From positions 1-7,903 of the forward strand of contig SDWL01000086.1 in the NCBI GenBank assembly GCA_004195315.1: a stretch of DNA of 7,903 nt, read 5' to 3'. How positions within the stretch are numbered: position 1 is the stretch's first letter; the number at the start of each line of letters is the position of its first letter. The position numbers were made by a program, and so were the translations under genes. The notes below the pieces were generated by a model. It ran no database searches. It worked only from the letters and a program-made list of their open reading frames with translations, and was not told the DNA's origin. This DNA comes from Lutibacter sp. (GTDB taxonomy: Bacteria; Bacteroidota; Bacteroidia; Flavobacteriales; Flavobacteriaceae). Positions 1-6,108 of this stretch are shown one piece after another.

Positions 1-19
1 AGATGTGTATAAGAGACAG
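1..19. other. Tn5 mosaic-end sequencing adapter (artificial)
   Basis: The first 19 bases, AGATGTGTATAAGAGACAG, are the Tn5 mosaic end carried by transposase-based library adapters. The reverse complement sits at the other end of the window, so the fragment is bounded the way a tagmented molecule is. A real Tn5-type transposon would have the two ends facing the opposite way around its cargo. These bases are not part of the organism's genome and should be trimmed. Confidence 0.97.
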
Positions 20-711
20 TCTTCATACACTTGTTTGTCACCCCAATCATAATCAGGTTTTACCATTTTTTTGATAAAATCCTTTGCTTCCTCTTCATTT
101 TTAAACGAATTTAATTGTGATAAAACACGGTTAAAATCTTCTTGATTTCCTTCAAACAAATATTTTACAAATGCTATTCTATCGTTTAAACCCACTTGCA
201 AATTATTTTTAAACAACGTATCATTTAAAGAGCGTTGTTTATTTTCTGAAATTTCTTCAATTATCGGATTTTCTTTAGTAACTCTTTCAAACATTTGTGC
301 AGCAATATCTGCTGAAACAGCATCTTTTAGTTCTTCTTCTAATGAGTTTTGAATTGAAAAAATTTCTTTTTCACCATCTTTCACCATGGTATCTTCAACA
401 TCAGAGATCTCTTCAATTTGTTTTTCTGAGAACATTTCTTGATTCTCAACGTTATCCAAAACTTCAACTATATCAGGAAGCGCCTCCTTTTCTTCTTCTA
501 TAAAAGAAGGTTCTATTTTATCAACAATTTCATTAGTGATTTCTACTGAATTAGTTTCACTATTCATATATGCATCAACAAACTTTAACACTGACAGTTT
601 TTCATAGACTCCGTGTGCTTTTTTATGAAGTACACTAATATCATCACTATTTTTCAATTGTAAAATACTGTGTGCCAGACTTACTAATTCGGCTTTTATT
701 TTTTTGTGCAT
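20..711 (-). CDS. Conserved flavobacterial protein of unknown function, C-terminus cut off
   Basis: A minus-strand frame opens at the ATG at 709-711 and stays open for 230 codons, up to the adapter, with no stop, so the 3' end is missing. It has three visible parts. Residues 1-50 are a probably helical N-terminal segment (MHKKIKAELVSLAHSILQLK at the start). Residues about 52-160 are a strongly acidic, low-complexity linker rich in Glu and Asp. From about 170 there is a compact conserved-looking segment containing LNDRIAFVKYLF, FNRVLSQLNSF and a KPDYDW motif. I recognise this arrangement from unnamed proteins common in Flavobacteriia; I know of no assigned function. There is no signal peptide or membrane segment, so it is probably cytoplasmic. 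It is transcribed divergently from tdk. Continuing into the adapter would add a false DCLLYTS tail. The start is supported by the lack of any better upstream ATG and by resemblance of the N-terminus to family members as I remember them. Confidence 0.85.
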
Positions 712-882
712 AAGTTGCTTTATTAAATCGTTTTTGATGTATTATTTTTAATAAATTTGTAAGAAATCAAAACAGTATAGTACTGTTTTAAATTAATTAC
801 TAAACGAATGTAATAATAATTTTTATTGCATTTGTTTTGAATTTAAAAAATTACAATAACCTTTCAAGCGTGAAATTACAAA
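712..882. promoter_or_regulatory. Divergent intergenic region between the unknown gene and tdk
   Basis: This 171-bp AT-rich spacer must hold the promoters for both flanking genes, which start at its two edges. On the plus strand TGCATTTG (827-834) matches five of the six fixed positions of the Bacteroidota -7 consensus TAnnTTTG, about 48 bp before the tdk ATG; I see no convincing TTG -33 partner. I found no exact match for the opposite gene. The most striking element is the perfect inverted repeat at 769-789, listed separately. No small gene or RNA was recognised here. Confidence 0.5.
769..789. promoter_or_regulatory. Perfect 9-3-9 inverted repeat, possible operator
   Basis: The arms AAAACAGTA (769-777) and TACTGTTTT (781-789) are exact reverse complements around the spacer TAG. 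The repeat lies near the middle of the divergent spacer, where a dimeric regulator could act on both genes. If the weak -7 element at 827-834 is used, the repeat would centre about 60 bp upstream of the tdk transcription start. It is followed by no T-run before the start of tdk, and no gene converges on it, so a terminator is unlikely. It is not a LexA box, which has CTGT and ACAG in the opposite order. The cognate regulator is unknown. Confidence 0.5.
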
Positions 883-1500
883 ATGTTTCTTGAAAATACA
901 GTAAATCATAACGAACAATTTGGCTGGATAGAAGTAGTTTGCGGATCCATGTTCTCTGGTAAAACAGAAGAACTAATTCGTAGGTTAAAACGAGCACAAT
1001 TTGCCAAACAAAAAATAGAAATTTTTAAACCAGCTCTTGACACTAGATATGATGAAGAAATGGTAGTTTCACATGACGCCAATGAAATTAGATCTACGCC
1101 TGTTCCTTCATCCTCAAATATTTTAATTTTAGCAACTGATGTTGATGTTGTAGGGATAGACGAAGCGCAATTTTTTGACGATGGAATTGTTGCTGTTTGC
1201 AATGAACTAGCAAATCGTGGTGTTCGTGTTATAGTTGCAGGTTTAGATATGGATTTTAAAGGAAATCCGTTTGGACCAATGCCAGCACTTATGGCAACTG
1301 CAGAGTATGTAACAAAAGTACATGCGGTTTGCACAAGAACTGGAAATTTGGCTCATTATAGCCATAGAACTGCTGCAGGTGATGAACTTGTAATGCTAGG
1401 CGAAACACAAGAATACGAACCTTTAAGTCGTGCTGCATACTACAAAGCTATTCGCACAGAAAAAAACAAAAAAGAAGCGCAAAATACGAATGGAGAATAA
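883..1500 (+). CDS. tdk: Thymidine kinase (type II)
   Basis: Cytoplasmic salvage enzyme that phosphorylates thymidine to dTMP with ATP. The 205-residue protein has the usual length for this family. The P-loop GSMFSGKT is at 21-28, with the conserved EELIRRLKRA helix after it. The Walker B/catalytic segment GIDEAQFF is at 91-98, with Glu94 as the likely catalytic base. VIVAGLDMDFKGNPFG at about 117-131 is the conserved dTTP/thymidine-region motif, and the lasso region follows at 147-190. Type II enzymes normally bind a structural zinc through two CxxC pairs; here the first reads C150-T-R-T and the second S182-R-A-A, so only one of the four cysteines remains. The catalytic residues are intact, so I expect an active enzyme. 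The ATG at 883 places the P-loop at the expected distance and follows an A-rich leader. The last 11 bases overlap the start of alr, suggesting cotranscription and translational coupling. Confidence 0.96.
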   Translation: MFLENTVNHNEQFGWIEVVCGSMFSGKTEELIRRLKRAQFAKQKIEIFKPALDTRYDEEMVVSHDANEIRSTPVPSSSNILILATDVDVVGIDEAQFFDDGIVAVCNELANRGVRVIVAGLDMDFKGNPFGPMPALMATAEYVTKVHAVCTRTGNLAHYSHRTAAGDELVMLGETQEYEPLSRAAYYKAIRTEKNKKEAQNTNGE

Positions 1501-2593
1501 CCATGTTACCGTACTTGAAATAGATATAAACGCAATTGATTTTAACTTCAATTATTTTAAATCTAAACTTTATAAAAACACTAAAATTTTAGTAGTTGTT
1601 AAAGCTTTTGGTTATGGAAGTAGTGCCGTTGAAATTGCGAAATTTTTAGCACCTAAAGTTGATTATTTTGCTGTTGCTTATTTAGATGAAGGTATTGCTT
1701 TAAGAAACGCAGGAATTAAAACACCTATTTTAGTGTTGCATCCACAAAAAAGTAATCTTCAAAAAATTATAAATTACAATTTAGAACCCAATATTTATTC
1801 AGTTAATTTACTGAAATCATTTATTGAAATCACACAGGTCTTAAAACTTCAAAATTATCCTATTCATTTAAAATTTAATACTGGTTTAAATAGATTAGGA
1901 TTTACAAAAAAGGATATTTCTAAAATTTTATCATTAATTAACAATCAAAAAGGGATAATTGTAAAATCTATTTTTTCTCATATTGCAGCAAGTGAAGATT
2001 TAAATGAGCGTGAATTTACTTTACAACAAATTAGTACATTTAATTCATTTTCCAATGAATTGATTAGCCAACTAAACACAGTTCCTTTTAAACATATGTT
2101 AAACACTTCAGGGATTATAAATTACGCTTCTGAAGCGCAATTTGATATGGTGCGTTTAGGAATAGGATTGTATGGTTTTGGTAATAATGAAAAGGAAACT
2201 TCCAACTTAAAAAATGTACTCACTTTAAAATCAGTTATTTCCCAAATACAAGCTTTAGAGAAAGGAGAAACTGTAGGTTATAATAGAGCTTTTAAAGCAA
2301 ATTCAACTGTAAAAACAGCTACAATACCAATTGGTCACGCTGATGGTATTTCACGACAATTTAGCAATGGAATAGGATATGTTTACATAAACAACCAAAA
2401 AGCACCTATCATTGGAAATGTTTGTATGGATATGATTATGGTTAATATTTCAGATATTAATTGTAATGAAGGCGATGAAGTTGTTATTTATAAAAATCAA
2501 CAAAATATTGTGGCTTTAGCAAAAGCTATCAATACCATTCCTTACGAATTATTGACTGCTATTTCACAGCGAATAAAAAGAATTGTTAATTAA
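1490..2593 (+). CDS. alr: Alanine racemase
   Basis: PLP-dependent fold-type III racemase that converts L-alanine to D-alanine for peptidoglycan. The 367-residue length is typical. The PLP-binding lysine is Lys38 in VVVKAFGYG, a variant of the common VKANAYGHG. Lys128 in HLKFNTGLNRLGF matches the carbamylated lysine position of the Geobacillus enzyme, and Arg135 follows. SHIAASE begins at about 163, MVRLGIGLYG at 220-229 supplies the arginine that contacts the PLP nitrogen, Tyr264 in VGYNR is the second catalytic base, CMDM is at 312-315, and PYELL with Tyr352 lies near the C-terminus. I chose the ATG at 1490 because MENNHVTVLEI fits the family N-terminus; an in-frame ATG at 1430 would add 20 lysine-rich residues that lie inside tdk. 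The gene overlaps tdk by 11 bp. No MurF domain is fused to it, unlike in some Bacteroidota. The stop lies in an 11-bp tandem repeat. Confidence 0.95.
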   Translation: MENNHVTVLEIDINAIDFNFNYFKSKLYKNTKILVVVKAFGYGSSAVEIAKFLAPKVDYFAVAYLDEGIALRNAGIKTPILVLHPQKSNLQKIINYNLEPNIYSVNLLKSFIEITQVLKLQNYPIHLKFNTGLNRLGFTKKDISKILSLINNQKGIIVKSIFSHIAASEDLNEREFTLQQISTFNSFSNELISQLNTVPFKHMLNTSGIINYASEAQFDMVRLGIGLYGFGNNEKETSNLKNVLTLKSVISQIQALEKGETVGYNRAFKANSTVKTATIPIGHADGISRQFSNGIGYVYINNQKAPIIGNVCMDMIMVNISDINCNEGDEVVIYKNQQNIVALAKAINTIPYELLTAISQRIKRIVN

Positions 2594-2602
2594 TTGTTAA
2601 TT
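2581..2602 (+). repeat. Perfect 11-bp tandem duplication across the alr stop
   Basis: AATTGTTAATT occurs twice back to back (2581-2591 and 2592-2602). The TAA stop of alr is formed across the junction. With a single copy the frame would continue for three more codons (L, V, T) to a TAG. This is most simply a small slippage duplication. Confidence 0.8.
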
Positions 2603-2623
2603 TAGTAACTTAGCTTTAGCTAA
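2583..2623 (+). promoter_or_regulatory. Possible mscL promoter with a small palindrome
   Basis: TAGCTTTA at 2611-2618 matches five of six fixed positions of the Bacteroidota -7 element TAnnTTTG, and a TTG lies 25 bp upstream (2583-2585). The same segment contains a perfect inverted repeat, TTAGCT-TT-AGCTAA (2610-2623). There is no T-run after the repeat, so it does not look like a terminator for alr. Both signals are weak in such AT-rich DNA; mscL may simply be cotranscribed with alr. Confidence 0.25.
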
Positions 2624-2642
2624 CCAATTAAAAAACAATAAC

Positions 2643-3056
2643 ATGTTAAAAGAATTCAAAAATTTTATTATGACTGGAAATGTGATTGATTTTGCAGTAG
2701 CGGTTATAATGGCAGGAGCATTAGGTGCTGTAATCAAAGGTTTTGTTGATAATATTGCAATGCCAATTGTTGGTTATTTTGCTGGAGGAATTGATTTTGC
2801 AGACCTTCATATTGCTATGGATGGTAATGAATACGCAACTTTAGCAGCTGCTAAAGAAGCTGGAGGAGCTGTAATAGGCTATGGATTATGGATAAACACA
2901 ATTATTAACCTAATAATAGTAGGTTTTGTAATGTTTATGATTGTTAGGGCTTATAACAAAACTAAAAAACCTGTTGAGGTTACTCCAGAAGTACCAAAAG
3001 GACCTTCTCAAGAAGATTTATTAACTGAAATAAGAGATTTATTATCTAAAAAGTAA
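2643..3056 (+). CDS. mscL: Large-conductance mechanosensitive channel MscL
   Basis: Pentameric inner-membrane channel that opens under membrane tension and releases solutes during hypo-osmotic shock. The 137 residues match the family length. An amphipathic N-terminal helix (MLKEFKNFIMTGN) leads into TM1 at about 14-43, ending in the conserved MP (40-41). The periplasmic loop starts with GGIDF, then comes TM2 at about 78-103 and the C-terminal bundle helix, ending LLTEIRDLLSKK, which is close to the E. coli end. Aligned by eye with E. coli MscL, the constriction residues Leu19 and Gly22 correspond to Phe17 and Ala20, Gly26 to Ala24, and Arg13 to Thr11. These are changes in the gate region and may alter the tension threshold. 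The ATG at 2643 gives the expected N-terminus. The gene lies 49 bp after alr and ends at a hairpin terminator. Confidence 0.96.
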   Translation: MLKEFKNFIMTGNVIDFAVAVIMAGALGAVIKGFVDNIAMPIVGYFAGGIDFADLHIAMDGNEYATLAAAKEAGGAVIGYGLWINTIINLIIVGFVMFMIVRAYNKTKKPVEVTPEVPKGPSQEDLLTEIRDLLSKK

Positions 3057-3078
3057 ACCAAACTTTATTTGATAAATT

Positions 3079-3108
3079 AAAAAGGTTCACATTTGTGAGC
3101 CTTTTTTT
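3079..3108. terminator. Bidirectional rho-independent terminator
   Basis: A run of five A (3079-3083) is followed by the stem GGTTCAC (3084-3090), loop ATTT, GTGAGCC (3095-3101) and seven T (3102-3108). The seven stem pairs include one G-T wobble. The T-run serves mscL on the plus strand; the A-run becomes a T-run for the convergent MOSC gene on the minus strand, whose stop codon lies in the flank at 3107-3109. This is where the two convergent transcripts meet. Confidence 0.9.
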
Positions 3109-3655
3109 ATGTTACTTTTTTAGATTCGTAAACTTCTGCAATTGTTGGAGAATTTTCACTTTTTTTAATAAGAATTAGCTCATCGTTAACAGTAACATTT
3201 CCTGTTTTTAATACTTTAAAATAAATTCCACTTTTTGTCGAATTCCAAAATTGTTTTAAAATTTGTTGCGTTTCAAAAACAAGAGCCAATTTCATGCAAG
3301 GTTCTCTAGGTTTTGTTACCTCAATAATAGTTTCACCTAGTTTATATTGATTTCCAACTTGAATTTCGGTTTCTTCTAAATTTGAAATGGTTAAATTTTC
3401 TCCAAAAATACCATAATGCCAATCTAAATTTGGATACAATTCTTTCCAATAAGAATAATGATTTTCAGAATAAGCATATACCGCTTGGTCAATTCCACCA
3501 TGATATTTTCTGTCAATTACAGCATCATTTTCTACATCTTCCACACCTAAAAAAATAGGATGATTTACAGGAAACTTAAAAATACCTGTTTCAACAATTT
3601 TACTTTTATAGTTTATTGCTTTTTTCTCACCTATATTAACTGAAACAACTTTCAT
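3107..3655 (-). CDS. MOSC-domain protein (YiiM-like)
   Basis: The MOSC fold is found in the C-terminus of molybdenum-cofactor sulfurases and in stand-alone proteins such as E. coli YiiM, which with molybdenum cofactor helps detoxify N-hydroxylated bases. The 182 residues begin MKVVSVNIGEKKAI, typical of the YiiM branch. Then come DRKYHGGIDQAVYAYS at 48-63, GIFGENLT at 82-89 and KPREPCMKL at 115-123; Cys120 is the conserved cysteine proposed to bind the cofactor. It is shorter than E. coli YiiM (224 residues) and seems to lack the extra C-terminal helical part, so it is essentially a bare MOSC domain. No signal peptide is seen, so it is probably cytoplasmic. Its ATG shares one base with the stop of the GH3 gene (TAATG), implying translational coupling, and it is the last gene before the terminator. 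The family call is firm; the substrate is unknown. Confidence 0.88.
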   Translation of the reverse strand: MKVVSVNIGEKKAINYKSKIVETGIFKFPVNHPIFLGVEDVENDAVIDRKYHGGIDQAVYAYSENHYSYWKELYPNLDWHYGIFGENLTISNLEETEIQVGNQYKLGETIIEVTKPREPCMKLALVFETQQILKQFWNSTKSGIYFKVLKTGNVTVNDELILIKKSENSPTIAEVYESKKVT

Positions 3656-5148
3656 TAAATTTTAAATTTTGAAAGGTCATCAGCTATTGTACGATTATCA
3701 GATAAACGAGCCACTTTATTTTGCCCTCCTAACTTCCCAATTGATTTCATATAATTATTGAAACCACCTTTTTCTATGCTGGTTATTTTTAAAGGTTGTA
3801 ATATTTTTCCTTTAATTAAATCTAAATAATAGATATTTTGTAGTTGCATTGAAGCGTCAATTTTAGCTGCAAAATCTTGTAAGTTTTCAGGTTCATTATC
3901 AAATTCAATAAACCATTCATGGTATGGTAAGCCACTTTCTGGCGTTATTTGAGGTGCTACAGTAAATTCAGTAATACCAATAGTTGTGTTAATTGTATTT
4001 TCATTTATTGCATGTTCAACTTCTTTACCAATAACGTGTTCTCCAAATGCTGAAATAAAATGTTTAATGCGACCAGTAACTATAATTCTTGGTGGGTTCA
4101 CTGAAAGAAACTCTACAGTATCACCAATATTATAACCCCAAAGTCCAGCATTTGTATTTAAAATTAGCACATAGTTTACGCCCATTTTTACATCGGCTAA
4201 AGAAAGCCTAGATGGATTTTCTTCAAAAAATTCTTCGGAAGGAATAAACTCATAGAACATACCATTATCTACCAACAACATCATTCCTTTTTCGTTTTGA
4301 GAATCTTGATATGCTATAAAACCTTCAGAAGCTGGATATAATTCTATAGTATCCACTTTTCTTCCAATTAAATCTTCAAACTTATTTCTATAAGGTTCAA
4401 AATTAACGCCTCCATAAACGAATAAATTAAAGTTTGGAAAAACCTCACCTACCTTTTTTCCTGTCCTTTCAATTATCTTTTCAAAATACATTTGCACCCA
4501 AGATGGAATTCCACTGATAAGTGTCATATTTTCGTTGATAGTTTCATTTACAATAGCATCAACTTTGGTTTCCCAATCTTCAATACAATTGGTTTCCCAA
4601 CTAGGCAACCTATTTTTAAGTAAATATTGAGGAATAAAGTGTGCAGAAATCCCTGAAAGCCGACCTGTTTTAATGCCATTTTTTTCATTTAGTTCTGGGC
4701 TTCCTTGTAAAAAAATCATTTTTCCATCAACAAAAGATGTTTTTTTGGTTTCAGCTATATACAGAAGCAATGAATTACGCGCCGCACTAATATGCATTGG
4801 CATAGATTCTTTAGTAAGTGGTATGTATTTTGCGCCTGAAGTTGTACCTGAAGTTTTGGCAAAATACAATGGTTTTCCCTTCCATAAAATATCAGATTCA
4901 CCCGTAACAACCTTTTCTACATAAGGTTTTAACGCTTCATAATCACGAACTGGAACTTGTTTTTTAAAATCTTCATATGTTTTTATACTACTAAACTTAT
5001 GATCTTTACCAAATGTGGTGTTAGTTCCTTTTGCAATCAAATCTTTAAAAACTTTTTGCTGCACTTCTACAGCATTGTTACTTTGTTTGTAAAATTTGCT
5101 TGCAACTAGTTTTGCAAATGGTTTTGCTAAAAATGATTTAATACTCAT
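3655..5148 (-). CDS. GH3-family acyl-adenylating enzyme
   Basis: A 497-residue member of the GH3 family within the ANL (adenylate-forming) superfamily. Plant members activate hormone acids such as indole-acetate or jasmonate with ATP and join them to amino acids. Motif I, TSGTTSGAK, is at 99-107. The acyl/nucleotide segment YGGVNFEPY is at 245-253. Motif II, YPASEGF, is at 271-277. Motif III is Y339-N-I-G-D343, a variant of YRxGD. The hinge TGRIKHFISAFGEHV is at 358-372, followed by a C-terminal domain of about 125 residues. These motifs imply a working adenylation site. Bacteroidota carry such genes widely, but I know of no established substrate. No signal peptide or membrane segment is seen. 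It lies 2 bp after the M23 peptidase and overlaps the MOSC gene by one base, so the three are probably translated from one mRNA. Conjugation of a small acid with an amino acid is the natural inference, not shown. Confidence 0.92.
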   Translation of the reverse strand: MSIKSFLAKPFAKLVASKFYKQSNNAVEVQQKVFKDLIAKGTNTTFGKDHKFSSIKTYEDFKKQVPVRDYEALKPYVEKVVTGESDILWKGKPLYFAKTSGTTSGAKYIPLTKESMPMHISAARNSLLLYIAETKKTSFVDGKMIFLQGSPELNEKNGIKTGRLSGISAHFIPQYLLKNRLPSWETNCIEDWETKVDAIVNETINENMTLISGIPSWVQMYFEKIIERTGKKVGEVFPNFNLFVYGGVNFEPYRNKFEDLIGRKVDTIELYPASEGFIAYQDSQNEKGMMLLVDNGMFYEFIPSEEFFEENPSRLSLADVKMGVNYVLILNTNAGLWGYNIGDTVEFLSVNPPRIIVTGRIKHFISAFGEHVIGKEVEHAINENTINTTIGITEFTVAPQITPESGLPYHEWFIEFDNEPENLQDFAAKIDASMQLQNIYYLDLIKGKILQPLKITSIEKGGFNNYMKSIGKLGGQNKVARLSDNRTIADDLSKFKI

Positions 5149-5150
5149 TA

Positions 5151-6020
5151 TTATTCGAAATCAATATAATTGGTTGGGTCTACTGGATACCCTTCATTCC
5201 ATAATTCAAAATGTAAATGCGGCCCAGTACTATATTCTCCAGAGTTTCCTGCAGAAGCAATTACTTCACCAGATTTCACTAAATCTCCTTGATGCTTATG
5301 TAAAGCTCCATTATGTTTATAAATAGAAATAAACCCGCTTGCATGTTTTACAATAATTACATTCCCTGTTTGTGCTGTCCATTCAGCAAAAATTACAGTT
5401 CCGTCAGCAACACATTTCACCGGAGTTCCTGTTTCTATTGCAATATCTACTGCAAAATGCTTTTTTTTCAAATTATAACCATCAGATAAAGTTCCAACTA
5501 CTGGAGCAAAAAACACAATATCAACATCTTTGGTGGCTTCATCAAAGATACTAAATCTATCGGCTCTTTCTATTTCTTGTCTAAATTCTAAATCATTAAA
5601 AGAAGGCTCTAAATTCATAGAGTCTTTGTCATATTGAATAGCTTGTAAAACTGAATCTTTATCAAATAGAACTTCTGAAATTTCTCCTGTTAATAACGCT
5701 CTTACTTTTTGAATATATAAGTTATTTACTTCTAATACTTGCTGTAAAGAATCGGCTTTATATACTAATTTGGTGGCGTCTTTTTTTAATTGAGTAGATG
5801 AGTAGCCAGGTATATACTCTCTTAATGGTGTAAATGCAATTAAAAAAATTGTACCTACAATTAATAGTATTGAAAACACACTCCCTAAAATAAATACATT
5901 TAACCGAGTTAATTTAAATGATAATTTTTCTTCAAAAGTATCTTCATTTAAAACTACCAAACGGTATTTATGAATTAACTTTTGTCTAAATTTTCTTTTA
6001 TTTTGAGGTTTTTTTGCCAT
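5151..6020 (-). CDS. Membrane-anchored M23 (LytM-type) peptidase
   Basis: A 289-residue zinc peptidase expected to cut peptide cross-links of peptidoglycan in the periplasm. It has a basic cytoplasmic tail of about 40 residues, a single membrane segment at about 42-64 (VFILGSVFSILLIVGTIFLI), a probable short coiled coil at about 75-110, a linker, and the M23 domain at about 170-287. The zinc ligands are His188 and Asp192 (HFAVD) and His270. His236 (YKHN) and His268 in GPHLHFE (266-272) are the expected catalytic histidines. All five are present, so unlike degenerate LytM regulators this copy should be active. The topology is N-in, with the catalytic domain outside. The tail segment KYRLVVLNEDTFEEKLSF resembles other Bacteroidota M23 proteins. 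A -7 promoter element lies just upstream, and GH3 follows after 2 bp, so this may be the first gene of its own transcript. The exact cleavage bond cannot be told. Confidence 0.94.
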   Translation of the reverse strand: MAKKPQNKRKFRQKLIHKYRLVVLNEDTFEEKLSFKLTRLNVFILGSVFSILLIVGTIFLIAFTPLREYIPGYSSTQLKKDATKLVYKADSLQQVLEVNNLYIQKVRALLTGEISEVLFDKDSVLQAIQYDKDSMNLEPSFNDLEFRQEIERADRFSIFDEATKDVDIVFFAPVVGTLSDGYNLKKKHFAVDIAIETGTPVKCVADGTVIFAEWTAQTGNVIIVKHASGFISIYKHNGALHKHQGDLVKSGEVIASAGNSGEYSTGPHLHFELWNEGYPVDPTNYIDFE

Positions 6021-6108
6021 AATTCTTATTGAAACAAATATACAACGAAATTTTATTAAAATAATTTCAATCCACTAACTTAGTGATGTTAAAAATTAGC
6101 CAATTTTA
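6021..6108 (-). promoter_or_regulatory. Promoter region of the M23-GH3-MOSC genes
   Basis: On the minus strand TATATTTG (plus-strand 6035-6042) matches the Bacteroidota -7 element TAnnTTTG exactly, 14 bp before the M23 ATG. A TTG lies 25 bp upstream of it (6068-6070), somewhat farther than the usual spacing of about 19-23, so the -33 assignment is weak. The predicted leader would be very short. The spacer also holds three short AT-rich inverted repeats (6047-6068, 6073-6085, 6092-6107). None has a GC-rich stem with a T-run, so I see no clear terminator after nadD. Confidence 0.5.

Noticed and set aside
297..503. Small plus-strand frame of 68 codons (Leu- and Gln-rich)
   Set aside because: It is the opposite strand of the acidic linker of the left-hand gene; GAA/TTC-rich coding DNA produces such frames.
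769..789. SOS (LexA) box or FNR site
   Set aside because: The half-sites are ACAGTA and TACTGT, which reverses the CTGT...ACAG order of a LexA box, and there is no TTGAT...ATCAA pattern.
906..1334. 142-codon minus-strand frame inside tdk
   Set aside because: It lies wholly within tdk, resembles no family I know, and its composition is what the reverse strand of tdk would give.
2610..2623. Terminator after alr
   Set aside because: The stem is six pairs with a 2-base loop and no T-run follows, so it cannot act as a standard intrinsic terminator.
4673..5554. Plus-strand frames of 60-83 codons opposite GH3 and M23
   Set aside because: They are antisense to well-supported genes and show no recognisable domain or start context.
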